This document shows, piece after piece, positions 1 through 12,153 of a DNA stretch of 64,000 bases; within the stretch, counting starts at the first letter, position 1, and the number at the start of each line of letters is the position of its first letter. Source of the DNA: Sagittula stellata E-37 (GTDB lineage Bacteria; Pseudomonadota; Alphaproteobacteria; Rhodobacterales; Rhodobacteraceae); NCBI RefSeq assembly GCF_039724765.1, contig NZ_CP155729.1, positions 3,047,501-3,111,500 of the forward strand. Reading direction: 5' to 3'. A model generated the notes under the pieces. That model made no database searches, was not told the DNA's origin, and was given only the letters and a program-made list of their open reading frames with translations. The translations under genes and the position numbers were made by a program.

Positions 1-336
1 AAGTTCGGGCTTCTGGCGCCCGCGAAGGACGGCGGCACGATCTGCACGCGCTACTTCATGCCCTGGACGACCCATCCCTCGATGGCTGTCACCGGGTCGC
101 AATGTCTGGCGTCCTGCGCGCTGACGCCCGGTACGGTGGCCGATGGCCTGCTGGACCGTCCGACGCAAAGCCCCACGAACGTCGTGCTGGAGCATGCCTC
201 CGGCACCATCGAAGTGCTGGTGGATTTCGAGATGACCACCCAGTTCAAGCTCAATTCCGCCGGCCTGATGCGCACCGCCCGCAAGCTCGCCGACGGGCAC
301 ATCTATGTGCCCGCCACGGTCTGGGAAGGACACTGA
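1..336 (+). CDS. PrpF-family isomerase (DUF453), 3' end only
   Basis: The reading frame is open from base 1 and ends in TGA at 334-336, so only the C-terminal 111 residues are present. The segment with FMPWTTHPSMAVTGSQCLA and the downstream VEVLVDF-like strand resemble the C-terminal half of PrpF-type proteins, a diaminopimelate-epimerase-fold family. Known members isomerise trans-aconitate to cis-aconitate or tautomerise 4-oxalomesaconate. The nearby tricarballylate genes (whose product is cis-aconitate) make an aconitate-type substrate the best guess, but that is inferred from context. The stop codon lies one base before the next start, so the two genes are probably co-transcribed. Confidence 0.75.
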   Translation, partial: KFGLLAPAKDGGTICTRYFMPWTTHPSMAVTGSQCLASCALTPGTVADGLLDRPTQSPTNVVLEHASGTIEVLVDFEMTTQFKLNSAGLMRTARKLADGHIYVPATVWEGH

Positions 337-337
337 C

Positions 338-1153
338 ATGCCGATGATGAACCTGCTCGTGGCCTTCAACGGTTCGGATGGCTCGGTCGCCGCTCTGCGC
401 TATGCCGCGTCGCTGGCGGAACGGCTGGGCGCGCATGTCACCGCCATACTGGCACACAGTTCGCACGAGGTGATCGACAAGCGGTCACGCTGGATCCCGA
501 AGGAAGCGCGCGCGCTGCTCGACGCCGCCAACTCGGACATCCTGCGCGAGATCGAAGCGAAGTTCGAAACGGAACGCTCTGCCCTGGGGTTGGCCACCGG
601 GCTTCAGTTGAAGGAAGTCACCGGCCGTGTCGACAACGTCCTGTCGGAAGCCGCGCGGCACTACGACATGCTCATCGTGGGCAGCCATGCCGACACCGAC
701 GACGAACATGTGACGCTGCACCCGGACCGCATCGCGCTGATGTCCGGGCGTCCGGTGGTTGTCGTGCCTGCGGGCTATGCCGGCGGCGGCGGGCTCAGCC
801 ACTCCGCGCTGGCCTGGGACGGCGGCCGCGCCGCGGCGCGTGCCCTGTCGGACAGCCTGCGCCTGATCGAAGACGACGGGCGCGTCAGCGTGCTGACCGT
901 CGGGCCGCGTGCCGCATGGCCGATCGAGGACCTGATGACCCACCTCTCCCGTCACGGCGTCGAAGCCGTGCACGAGGAATGGCCGACGTCGCACCCTGTC
1001 GCCCCTACCCTTCTCGCCTGGTGCCAGAAGCATCGCCCATCGCTTCTGGTGCTCGGCGCATTCGAGCATTCGAAGTTCCGTGAAGATCTGCTTGGCGGTG
1101 TCACCTCCGAGGTACTGGCGCAGATCGACATTCCCGTACTCCTGTCGCACTGA
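338..1153 (+). CDS. Universal stress protein, tandem Usp domains
   Basis: The product is 271 residues long. An N-terminal Usp-like half (LLVAFNGSDGSVAALRYAA, then LIVGSHADT) is followed by a second half (SALAWDGGRAAARAL ... LLVLGAFEHS). The ATG at 338 is preferred over an upstream in-frame start because GGAAGGA precedes it and it abuts the preceding stop. Tandem Usp proteins are cytoplasmic stress and nucleotide-binding proteins with no fixed pathway. Usp genes often sit inside organic-acid transport and catabolism clusters in this group, which fits the location. No specific role can be read from the sequence. Confidence 0.85.
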   Translation: MPMMNLLVAFNGSDGSVAALRYAASLAERLGAHVTAILAHSSHEVIDKRSRWIPKEARALLDAANSDILREIEAKFETERSALGLATGLQLKEVTGRVDNVLSEAARHYDMLIVGSHADTDDEHVTLHPDRIALMSGRPVVVVPAGYAGGGGLSHSALAWDGGRAAARALSDSLRLIEDDGRVSVLTVGPRAAWPIEDLMTHLSRHGVEAVHEEWPTSHPVAPTLLAWCQKHRPSLLVLGAFEHSKFREDLLGGVTSEVLAQIDIPVLLSH

Positions 1154-1163
1154 GGATCCCCGA

Positions 1164-1325
1164 ATGAGCGATTACGAAAAACTGAGCCGCGTGCGCCGCG
1201 ATCTGGAAGAGATCCGCAGCGACCTGTCGCAGAGGATCGCCAAAGACGGTCCGAGCCAATCCGATCTTCTGATCCTGCACGAACGGGTCAGCCGGGCGAT
1301 CAAGGCGCTCTCTCCCCAGAGCTGA
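1164..1325 (+). CDS. Small hypothetical protein (53 aa)
   Basis: A short frame starts at ATG 1164, ten bases after the Usp gene, with GAGGATCCCCGA upstream. It ends 12 bases before the dehydrogenase gene. The product is highly charged and predicted helical (YEKLSRVRRDLEEIRSDLSQ), with no membrane segment or signal peptide. The tight spacing with both neighbours and the amphipathic helix argue that it is a real gene in the operon. I recognise no family and assign no function. Confidence 0.6.
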   Translation: MSDYEKLSRVRRDLEEIRSDLSQRIAKDGPSQSDLLILHERVSRAIKALSPQS

Positions 1326-1337
1326 CAGGGCACGCAC

Positions 1338-2312
1338 ATGAAGGTCCACATTCTCGACGACTGGTTCGACACCTTGCGGGGGCTGCCCTGCTTCCGCCTG
1401 CTCGACGGCCATGACGTCACGGTCTGGACCGACCATGAACCCGACGAGGCGGCGCTGGCGGCCCGCCTCGCAGAGGCCGAGTGTGTCGTGCTGTTCCGGG
1501 AACGTACACGGGTCACGCGGGGCCTTCTTGAGCGCCTGCCGAAGCTGCGGCTGATCTCTCAACGCGGGGTCTGGCCGCACGTGGATGTGGCGGCCTGCAC
1601 CGACCGGCGTGTGTTGCTCTGCTCGAACAAGGGCGCTGACGGCGCGAACTATGCCGCCGCCGAACTGACCTTCGCCCTGATCCTCGCGGCCATGCGCCAG
1701 TTGCCGCAGCAGATGGCTAGCGCCAAGGCCGGACAGTGGCAGATGGGCGTGGGCCGAACCCTGCGCGGCCGGACGCTGGGGCTGTATGGCTATGGCCGGA
1801 TAGGTCGCGTGGTGGCGGACTACGCCCGCGCCTTCGGGATGCAGGTGCAATGGTGGGCCTCCGACGAGGGGCGCAGCCGGGCGCGCGTGGCGGGCGAGCT
1901 TGTCGCGGACAGCCGGGCCGCCTTCTTCGCCGAAAGTGACGTGGTCTCCCTTCACCTGCGCCTGACACCGGAAACGCGTGGCATCGTCACTGCGGACGAC
2001 CTGGCGCAGATGCCGCAGCGCTCTGTCCTGGTGAACACGTCCCGCGCCGGGCTGATCGCGCCGGGCGCGTTGCTTGACGGGTTGAATGCGGGCTATCCCG
2101 GCATGGCAGCCGTCGACGTCTTCGACACCGAGCCGCTGACAGACGCCCATGACCCGCTGCTGTCCCATCCCAATCTGATCGCCACGCCACATATCGGTTT
2201 TGTCACCGAGGACGAGTTCGACAAGCAGTTCGCGGATATCTTCGAGCAGGTGAATGCCTACGCTGCCGGCCAGCCGATCCACATGGTCAATCCTTCCGTC
2301 TTCGAGCGATAA
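1338..2312 (+). CDS. D-2-hydroxyacid dehydrogenase family protein
   Basis: This 324-residue protein carries the NAD-binding motif GYGRIG (about residues 150-155) of the D-2-hydroxyacid dehydrogenase family. It also has the expected catalytic residues: Arg in NTSRAGLI, Glu in DVFDTEPL and His in TPHIGF. Such enzymes reduce 2-oxo acids or oxidise D-2-hydroxy acids in the cytoplasm; the substrate cannot be read from the sequence. Its place in the tricarboxylate cluster suggests a hydroxyacid derived from that pathway. The last 26 bases overlap the convergent AbrB-family gene. Confidence 0.88.
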   Translation: MKVHILDDWFDTLRGLPCFRLLDGHDVTVWTDHEPDEAALAARLAEAECVVLFRERTRVTRGLLERLPKLRLISQRGVWPHVDVAACTDRRVLLCSNKGADGANYAAAELTFALILAAMRQLPQQMASAKAGQWQMGVGRTLRGRTLGLYGYGRIGRVVADYARAFGMQVQWWASDEGRSRARVAGELVADSRAAFFAESDVVSLHLRLTPETRGIVTADDLAQMPQRSVLVNTSRAGLIAPGALLDGLNAGYPGMAAVDVFDTEPLTDAHDPLLSHPNLIATPHIGFVTEDEFDKQFADIFEQVNAYAAGQPIHMVNPSVFER

Positions 2313-3372
2313 GCGCGGCCAGCACCGGCGCGCCGACGATCACGATGACGATGCGCGTCAGATGGTGGGTGATGACAAACCCGAGATCTGCACCGGTCAC
2401 AATGGCCAGCACCGTCATCTCGGCCTGCCCGCCGGGCGCGAAGGCCAGGAACGCGGCCACCGGCTCTCCCAGCCCCAACCCCGTGACGACGCCGGAAAAG
2501 ACCGCCGCGAGGACAGCCAGCACCAGTACGTAGGCGATACCTGCCGCGACCACGCGGGTGAGTTCCTTCCATGTGACCCCACGGAACTGCACCCCGATCC
2601 CGCAGCCGATGAAGAACTGCGCCAGCAGGATCGCCTCGGCCGGGGGCCGGGCATGGATCACATCGGCCAGCGACAGCGCCGCCGTGACGATCATTGGCCC
2701 CAGGATCGACGCTCCGAACAGCCCTATGCGTTCCCCGCCCTTCCAGCCGATCAAAGCGGCGACGGCCATGATCAACAACTCGTGCACTGGCAGATCGGCG
2801 GCCGGCGCTCCGATGGGATTGGTCAGACCGACGCCGTAGAAGTGCCCGAGGATGAAAGGCGCAAGCGTCACGATGATCAGGACGCGCGTGCCGTGAACCA
2901 GTGACAGCACGCGCGGATTGGCCCCGGCCTCGGTGCCGAAGATCACCATGTCCTGAAGCCCCCCCGGCATGGCCGCGTAATAGGCCGTGGGCGCGTCGAA
3001 CCCCCAGAGCTTGCGGAAGAACGGCACGCCCACCAGCGCGATCACCGCGATGAACACGGGGATCAGCGCGACAGAGACCGCCATGCGCGGCAGTTGGGCG
3101 ATGACGTCGGGCGTGATGGAGGCGCCGACCGCAACCCCGAGAATCGTTCGGGCCGCCACAGACACCTGCCCGAAGCCCTTCAGCGGCAGATGGGCCAGCG
3201 CCCCTGCGAGGCAGAAACTCATCGGACCGAAAAGAAACGGCAGCGGCAGGTTGCCCAACCAGAACAGCGCCGCCCCAAACGACGCAAGGACGAAAGTCAG
3301 CCCACGCTGCTGCATCGCCTTGTCGATGAAATGTTTGCGCAAACCGGCCTCCCGACTCTCTTGACCAAGCAT
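2287..3372 (-). CDS. AbrB-family membrane protein (PF05145 type), probable transporter
   Basis: The 361-residue protein is largely hydrophobic, with about ten membrane segments arranged as two similar halves. Each half carries a glycine-rich motif (AMPGGLQDMVIFG and FAPGGQAEMTVLA), the hallmark of the AbrB duplication family. This family is unrelated to the AbrB DNA-binding proteins despite the name. It is transcribed divergently from the GntR regulator and the tcu genes, with only 48 bases between start codons. I infer that it moves the tricarboxylate substrate or a product across the inner membrane. A downstream start at the Met before QQRGLTF is also possible. Confidence 0.82.
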   Translation of the reverse strand: MLGQESREAGLRKHFIDKAMQQRGLTFVLASFGAALFWLGNLPLPFLFGPMSFCLAGALAHLPLKGFGQVSVAARTILGVAVGASITPDVIAQLPRMAVSVALIPVFIAVIALVGVPFFRKLWGFDAPTAYYAAMPGGLQDMVIFGTEAGANPRVLSLVHGTRVLIIVTLAPFILGHFYGVGLTNPIGAPAADLPVHELLIMAVAALIGWKGGERIGLFGASILGPMIVTAALSLADVIHARPPAEAILLAQFFIGCGIGVQFRGVTWKELTRVVAAGIAYVLVLAVLAAVFSGVVTGLGLGEPVAAFLAFAPGGQAEMTVLAIVTGADLGFVITHHLTRIVIVIVGAPVLAALIARRRKD

Positions 3373-3381
3373 TGAATACTC

Positions 3382-3401
3382 TTGTATCCACCCGCATACA
3401 A
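3382..3401. promoter_or_regulatory. Putative GntR/FCD operator in divergent promoter
   Basis: A perfect inverted repeat, TTGTAT-N8-ATACAA, lies in the 48-base gap between the AbrB-family start (3372) and the GntR start (3421). FCD-type GntR regulators typically bind short AT-rich palindromes of this kind. The position would let one dimer control both divergent transcripts, including autoregulation. The site is seen directly; its function is inferred. Confidence 0.6.
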
Positions 3402-3420
3402 TATTGATTGGGAGGGTTCA

Positions 3421-4104
3421 ATGACGACCGAAGACGACGGCACCCCGCAGGGCAACGCCGCCTACGCCCGCCTGCTGACCGAGTTGCGCGAAGGCCGCCT
3501 GAACCCCGGCGACCGGTTGCGCGAGACCGAGCTGGCCGACCGGCTCGGCATGTCCCGCACCCCGGTGCGCGAGGCGATTCGCCAGCTCGAGGCCGACGGC
3601 ATCGTCACCCATGTCCCCCGTCAGGGCGCGACGATCCGGACGCTGGATTACGCCGAGGTCATGGAGCTTTACGAAATGCGCGCCGTACTCGAAGGCACGG
3701 CGGCGCGGCTGGCGGCGCGGGCGGCCTCGGACATCGAAATCGAGGAGCTGATCGACATGAACCAGCAGATGTCGCACCTGGGCAACGTGCCCGAGGCCTT
3801 CGTGCTGAACCGCCAGTTCCATGCCGCGCTGCTGGATGCCGCCAAGAACCGCTTTCTCACCCGGTCGATCCACGCGCTGCAGAAGGCGCTGATGATCCTG
3901 GGCCCGACGACGCTGACCGAACCGGACCGCGCCGAGAAAGCGGTAGAGGAACATTTCGGCGTACTCGATGCGATCAAGGCGCGTGACGGCGCCCTGGCCG
4001 AGGCCGCCATGCGCGCCCACATCGAGGCCGCTCAACGGGTGCGGGTGCGCGCCCTGCGCACCCTGCCCAACCGTACCCCCGGCTTTGACGGAGACCTACT
4101 GTGA
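3421..4104 (+). CDS. GntR-family transcriptional regulator, FCD domain
   Basis: The product has 227 residues. The N-terminal winged helix contains the GntR signature (LNPGDRLRETELADRLGMS, then TPVREAIRQLEADG at about residues 25-60). The C-terminal FCD ligand domain includes YEMRAVLEGTAARLAA and the metal-site histidines in RQFHAALL and EEHFGVLDA. GGGAGG six bases upstream fixes the ATG at 3421 rather than an in-frame start at 3382. Its stop overlaps the GTG start of tcuA. It probably senses a tricarboxylate and controls the cluster through the palindrome just upstream. Salmonella uses a LysR-type regulator (TcuR) for this job. Confidence 0.9.
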   Translation: MTTEDDGTPQGNAAYARLLTELREGRLNPGDRLRETELADRLGMSRTPVREAIRQLEADGIVTHVPRQGATIRTLDYAEVMELYEMRAVLEGTAARLAARAASDIEIEELIDMNQQMSHLGNVPEAFVLNRQFHAALLDAAKNRFLTRSIHALQKALMILGPTTLTEPDRAEKAVEEHFGVLDAIKARDGALAEAAMRAHIEAAQRVRVRALRTLPNRTPGFDGDLL

Positions 4105-5495
4105 ACCAAACTGCCGATACCCCCGACATCGTCGTCATCGGCGGCGGAAATGCGGCGCTCTGTGCCGCCATCACCGCCGCCGAGGCGGGCGCCCGCGTGC
4201 TGATCCTGGAATCCGCACCCAAGCCATACCGCGGCGGCAATTCCCGCCACACACGCAACTTCCGCTGTATGCACCACGGCCCGCTCGGCCCGCTGGTCGA
4301 CAGCTACACCGAAGAGGAATACCTCGCCGATCTGATGAAAGTGACCGGCGGCAAGACGGACGAGCATCTGGCCCGCCTCGCCATCCGCACGTCGGAGGAA
4401 TGCCTGCCATGGATGCAGGAACACGGCGTCCGCTTTCAGCCCTCGCTCTCGGGCACGCTGTCGCTGGCACGCACGAACGCGTTCTTCCTCGGCGGCGGCA
4501 AGAGCCTTGTGAACGCCTATTACCGCACCGCAGCGCGCCTCGGCGTGGAGGTGCACTACGAGGCCGAAGTCACCCACCTCGAACTCGACAACGACCGCAT
4601 CGCCTTCGTCGAATATGCCCATCAAGGCGAGACGCGGCGCGTCACGCCGAAGTCCGTCGTCGTGGCCTCCGGCGGTTTCCAGGCCGACACCGACTGGCTT
4701 GCCCGCGCATGGGGGCCTGCGGCGAAGAACTTCCTGATCCGGGGCACGCCCTACAACCGGGGTGTAGTGCTGGCCGATCTGCTGGACCAGGGCGTCGAAC
4801 AGGTCGGCGACCCGACACAATGCCACGCTGTGGCCATCGACGGCCGCGCCCCGAAGTTCGACGGCGGCATCGTCACGCGGCTTGATTGCGTGCCCTTCTC
4901 CATCGTGGTGAACAAGGACGCGCAGCGCTTCTACGACGAGGGCGAGGACGTCTGGCCCAAACGCTACGCGATCTGGGGCCGCCTTGTCGCGGCTCAACCC
5001 GATCAGGTGGGCTACGTCATCATCGACGCCAAGTCGCTGAACCTGTTCATGCCGTCGGTCTTTCCGCCGATCAAGGCCGACACGCTGGAAGAGCTGGCCG
5101 ACAAGATGGAACTGCCCGCCGATGCGCTGGTGCAGACCGTCGCAGAATTCAACGCCGCTTGCGGTGACACCTCGGGTTTCCACCCCACCGAACTCGACGG
5201 CGTGTCGACCAACGGCCTCACCCCGCCCAAGACCAACTGGGCCCGCCCCATCACCGAACCGCCGTTCTACGGCTACTCGCTCAGGACCGGCGTGACCTTC
5301 ACCTACCTCGGGCTGAAGGTCGACGAGCGCGCCCAATGCGCCATTGGCAACCGCCCCGTCCGAAACCTCTGGGCCGCGGGCGAAACCATGGCCGGGTCGA
5401 TCCTGGGTCAGGGTTACCTCGCCGGCTTCGGCATGACCATCGGAACCGTCTTCGGACGCATCGCAGGCAAGGAGGCCGCCGCCCATGCAAACTGA
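4101..5495 (+). CDS. tcuA: FAD-dependent tricarballylate dehydrogenase
   Basis: This 464-residue flavoprotein begins with the dinucleotide-binding motif VVIGGGNAALCAAITAAE. It continues with the fumarate-reductase/succinate-dehydrogenase type catalytic region and ends with a C-terminal FAD-contact block (NLWAAGETMAGSILGQGYL). TcuA oxidises tricarballylate to cis-aconitate, passing electrons to TcuB. The GTG start at 4101 overlaps the regulator stop (GTGA), and the 3' end overlaps tcuB by 11 bases, so translation is probably coupled. Identification rests on both the sequence pattern and the tcuAB pair. Confidence 0.88.
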   Translation: MNQTADTPDIVVIGGGNAALCAAITAAEAGARVLILESAPKPYRGGNSRHTRNFRCMHHGPLGPLVDSYTEEEYLADLMKVTGGKTDEHLARLAIRTSEECLPWMQEHGVRFQPSLSGTLSLARTNAFFLGGGKSLVNAYYRTAARLGVEVHYEAEVTHLELDNDRIAFVEYAHQGETRRVTPKSVVVASGGFQADTDWLARAWGPAAKNFLIRGTPYNRGVVLADLLDQGVEQVGDPTQCHAVAIDGRAPKFDGGIVTRLDCVPFSIVVNKDAQRFYDEGEDVWPKRYAIWGRLVAAQPDQVGYVIIDAKSLNLFMPSVFPPIKADTLEELADKMELPADALVQTVAEFNAACGDTSGFHPTELDGVSTNGLTPPKTNWARPITEPPFYGYSLRTGVTFTYLGLKVDERAQCAIGNRPVRNLWAAGETMAGSILGQGYLAGFGMTIGTVFGRIAGKEAAAHAN

Positions 5496-6540
5496 TCTGC
5501 TCCAGGAAGCCCGCCGCCAGGCCGAAATCTGCAATGCCTGCCGCTATTGCGAGGGCTACTGTTCGGTCTTCCCCGCACTGCACGCCGAGCGCGCGTTCAG
5601 CGACGGTGATCTCACACAACTGGCCAACCTCTGCCACAACTGCCGGGGCTGCTATTACGCCTGCCAGTACACCGCCCCCCACGAGTTTGACCTGAACCTG
5701 CCACAGGCGCTGGCGGATGTCCGGCAGGACAGCTGGGAAGACCTGGCCTTTCCGCAAGCGGCGGGTCGGGCCTTCCAGAAGAACGGGGTTCTGATCGCGC
5801 TGGCCACGGTTGTCGGTTTCGCGCTCCTGTTCTGGGCGGCGCGGTCTCTGGCCAGTCAGGGCGGCGAAGGCTTCTACGCAGTGCTGTCGCACAATGCCAT
5901 GGTTGCGATCTTCCTGCCCGCCTTCCTCTTCCCGCTGGTCAGCATCGGCATCAGTTTGCGTCGGTACTGGCGCCATGTCGGCGCGCAGCCGCTGAAGCCG
6001 GCGCATCTGGCACAGGCATTCCGGCAGGCTGCCAACATGAAGAACCTCAAGGGCGGTCATGGCGACGGCTGCAACTTCGAAGACGAAGACCGTTTCACCC
6101 ATGCGCGACGGGCGGTCCATCAGGCGGTGATGTATGGTTTCCTGCTGTGCTTCGCCTCGACCAGCGTTGCGACCGTGATGCATTACGCGCTGCACATGCC
6201 CGCGCCCTACGGGCTGTTGTCCCTGCCCAAGATCCTCGGGTTGTCGGGCGGACTGTTGCTGGTGGCCGGCTGTTTCGAGATGATCCGGCTGAAGTTGAGA
6301 TCCGACCGGAACCTTGGGGCCAGCGGCGCCTTCGGCGGCGAAATCGCCTTTATCGGCCTGCTGGGGTTCGTGGGCCTGAGCGGATTGGTGCTCTATGCCC
6401 TTGGCCAGACAGCGCTGATGCCCCCGCTGCTTGCCCTGCATCTGGGCGCGGTCCTTGCCTTCTTCCTGCTGACACCCTTCACCAAGATGGCACATGGGTT
6501 CTACAGGCTTGCCGCGCTTGCCGCCGACGCGCAGAGGTGA
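5485..6540 (+). CDS. tcuB: Tricarballylate utilisation Fe-S membrane protein
   Basis: The 351-residue protein has two cysteine-rich [4Fe-4S] binding stretches near the N-terminus (CNACRYCEGYC and CHNCRGCYYAC). These are followed by about six membrane-spanning segments. TcuB re-oxidises the FADH2 of TcuA and hands electrons to the quinone pool at the inner membrane. It overlaps tcuA by 11 bases and is the last gene of the transcript; a strong hairpin follows six bases after the stop codon. Confidence 0.88.
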   Translation: MQTDLLQEARRQAEICNACRYCEGYCSVFPALHAERAFSDGDLTQLANLCHNCRGCYYACQYTAPHEFDLNLPQALADVRQDSWEDLAFPQAAGRAFQKNGVLIALATVVGFALLFWAARSLASQGGEGFYAVLSHNAMVAIFLPAFLFPLVSIGISLRRYWRHVGAQPLKPAHLAQAFRQAANMKNLKGGHGDGCNFEDEDRFTHARRAVHQAVMYGFLLCFASTSVATVMHYALHMPAPYGLLSLPKILGLSGGLLLVAGCFEMIRLKLRSDRNLGASGAFGGEIAFIGLLGFVGLSGLVLYALGQTALMPPLLALHLGAVLAFFLLTPFTKMAHGFYRLAALAADAQR

Positions 6541-6545
6541 ACAGA

Positions 6546-6576
6546 GCAGCCCCCTTGGCACCACCAAGGGGGCTGC
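6546..6576 (+). terminator. Hairpin after tcuB
   Basis: A perfect 13-bp stem (GCAGCCCCCTTGG paired with its complement) with a five-base CACCA loop lies just after the tcuB stop. There is no T run, so it may act as a transcript-stabilising hairpin or a weak intrinsic terminator. Confidence 0.65.
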
Positions 6577-6792
6577 AGGCTCTTGAGGGTACAACCGGGA
6601 TACGCCTGGGCACGGCCGAGGCGAAGGCCCGCGCCACAGCATTGGGCAGCAGAGCGAGAGCCGGAAGAACTCTGCTTCCGGCGGCCCTACGATGGGGAAC
6701 AGAGCAACTCAGCCTAGCAAAATCGCGCCAGTAGCAGAGGTTTCACGCTCTGCTACGTTCCTGATCTCAATAATTTCCATCTATTTTCAACG

Positions 6793-6877
6793 TGGTGCGG
6801 GTGGAGGGACTTGAACCCCCACGCCTTGCGGCGCCAGAACCTAAATCTGGTGCGTCTACCAATTTCGCCACACCCGC
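6793..6877 (-). tRNA. tRNA-Leu, anticodon UAG
   Basis: On the minus strand this folds as a type II (long variable arm) tRNA. It has a 7-bp acceptor stem (GCGGGTG/CACCCGC), an anticodon stem CCAGA/TCTGG with loop TTTAGGT giving anticodon UAG, a variable arm GCGCCGCAAGGCG, and a T-loop GTTCAAG. The 3' CCA is encoded. The length of 85 nt is normal for tRNA-Leu. Confidence 0.96.
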
Positions 6878-7023
6878 TCCGTGGCGCGCTCCATAGCAAA
6901 GCCCCCGCGCGCATGCGAGAGAAAAAAGCACCTGCGCCAAAGTCAGAAAAGCCGTGACATCGCGCGAATGTTGCTGGACACTTCTGAAAAAACCAGAGGC
7001 AACCAGAGCAGGACGCCCAAGAC

Positions 7024-7509
7024 ATGACGAACCGACCGAACGCGCGCTTGCGCGCGCGGCATGTCGTGCCACGCGAGACGCTGAACGCAGTCTGCGCGGG
7101 TACGCTCGTGCTGACTCTCGATGGCGAGCTGCCCGTCGAATACCTGACGCCCGGCGACCGGATCATCACCCGCACCGCGGGCACCGCTCGCCTGCACGCC
7201 CTGCGCCACAGGCGCCTGACGGTCGATGCGGTCAGCATCGCGCATGGCACGCTGGGCAACGCCCGGCCCGACCGTGACGTGATCCTGCCCGGCTGCCAGG
7301 AGATCCTCGTGCGCGACTGGCGGGCAAGCGCGCTTTTCGGTGCGGCCCAGGCGCTGGTGCCGGCCTGCCGGCTCGTCGACGGCACCTACATCCGCAGCCT
7401 TGGCCGAGAGACGCTGGACCTGTTCGAACTGCACTTCGAGACGCCGCAGATCCTGTATGCCGACGGGCTGGAACTGGCTTCCGCGCAAACCGTCGTCGCC
7501 CCGGCCTGA
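7024..7509 (+). CDS. Short Hint-domain protein (161 aa)
   Basis: After a basic leader of about 20 residues the protein consists almost entirely of a Hint (hedgehog/intein) fold. It opens with CAGTLVLTLDGELPVEYLTPGDRI and continues into the IREGALG-like and VRDWRAS blocks. Hint modules can carry out protein self-splicing or autoprocessing. In this bacterial group, stand-alone Hint proteins are common and usually uncharacterised. The Cys in VCAGT is at the usual nucleophile position. A second, longer Hint protein lies at 54678-55802. No signal peptide is evident and the function is unknown. Confidence 0.75.
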   Translation: MTNRPNARLRARHVVPRETLNAVCAGTLVLTLDGELPVEYLTPGDRIITRTAGTARLHALRHRRLTVDAVSIAHGTLGNARPDRDVILPGCQEILVRDWRASALFGAAQALVPACRLVDGTYIRSLGRETLDLFELHFETPQILYADGLELASAQTVVAPA

Positions 7510-7539
7510 CCACGCGCCGGCGACAGACCTGCAAGGCAG

Positions 7540-9610
<2,071 letters not shown>

Positions 9611-9696
9611 GCACCGGTTGACCTCACGGGGCCGCGCCCGCGCGCGCGGCGTCCGCGCAAACAAAATCCAATTCTGACAGAGAAGGACACAACAGA

Positions 9697-11103
<1,407 letters not shown>

Positions 11104-11131
11104 TCCAGCCTGACGGCACATGTTTTTCGGG

Positions 11132-11163
11132 ACGGGCTCCGCGTTTTCGCGGGGCCCGTTTCC
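11132..11163 (+). terminator. Intrinsic terminator after glnA
   Basis: A 12-bp stem (ACGGGCTCCGCG with its partner, one T-G wobble) and a TTTT loop are followed by TTT. It lies 29 bases after the glnA stop and closes the glnBA transcript. Confidence 0.8.
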
Positions 11164-11422
11164 GTTGACGCAAAGTCACGTCAAGCCGTCATGTCAGAAT
11201 GCCCGGAAACAATGCGTTTCGAACGTTCCGTTTTTATGTCGAAACCTTGGCGCCCTTCGGGTTTTGCGGCGGCACCGCCGCATTTGAACGCGATCAAGAC
11301 GACTTCGGCACAACTGTGGCGGATTGCGTCCGATCTTGCCTAAGTCCCCCCCGGATGCGGTCCAGATTCTTCCCAAAACTGCGGCAAGACTGTCTCTGCA
11401 AGCAAAGAAATCCGGGGGAACC

Positions 11423-12085
11423 ATGTCCGCAAAAGCCAAGTTCGTCTTCACAGGCCGTCCGTCCGTCGCTCTCCCGCAGATGGCAGACGTGCTCAAACCG
11501 TACTTGCGCGTCGAAGGCCTGCACGTCGACGACGTTTCCCTGAACGCGCTCCGGATGGCGGCGCCTGGCCTGACCTTGTCATTCGCCGTGTCGCACATGG
11601 CCGATGAAACAGTGGTCACGCTTTCGCTCGATCTCGGCGACGCAGATGCCTCCGCCCGTCTCGCGGAACTCGCCTACCGCTTCACCCGCGCACTCGACGT
11701 GACGTCGGTCATCTGGCAAGACAGGAAGACGGCCATCCCCCGCACGGCCTTCCTGGAAGGGCTCGACGCCGTCTTCGCTCCGGCTCCTCCGCCCATCGCC
11801 CCCCGCCGGGTCTCGGTCCGCCGCGCCGTGACAATGCGTCCCCGCCAAACCCGTGTCACCGACGACCGCTTCGACGCCCATGTCGCCGCGTTCGAGGACC
11901 ACATGCGCGCAGCCTTCCGCCGGGAGGCCACCGCGGCCGAGATCGCGGGCGAGCGCGTCGGCATACAGAACCAAGTCTCCGACGTTGCCGGAAACCTCGC
12001 GAAAAACCCCGGGCTGCGCGCAGCTTCCCTCGTGGTCACGATCACCACGCTGGTGCTCTCCGGCGGCTTCTCCGGCATGATCTGA
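11423..12085 (+). CDS. Hypothetical protein with C-terminal membrane anchor
   Basis: The product has 220 residues and starts at ATG 11423 behind CCGGGGGAA. The N-terminal 130 residues look like a soluble alpha/beta domain. A basic Arg-rich linker (RRVSVRRAVTMRPRQTR) and a helical stretch follow. The C-terminus ends in one hydrophobic segment (SLVVTITTLVLSGGFSG), suggesting a tail-anchored inner-membrane protein. I do not recognise a family. It stands alone between glnA and a murein transglycosylase. Confidence 0.65.
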   Translation: MSAKAKFVFTGRPSVALPQMADVLKPYLRVEGLHVDDVSLNALRMAAPGLTLSFAVSHMADETVVTLSLDLGDADASARLAELAYRFTRALDVTSVIWQDRKTAIPRTAFLEGLDAVFAPAPPPIAPRRVSVRRAVTMRPRQTRVTDDRFDAHVAAFEDHMRAAFRREATAAEIAGERVGIQNQVSDVAGNLAKNPGLRAASLVVTITTLVLSGGFSGMI

Positions 12086-12153
12086 CGAACGGCCCTTGGC
12101 GGACAGCAAACCGATGCTAGTCTCCCGTGAACTGTAGCTATCCGGAGGACCCG

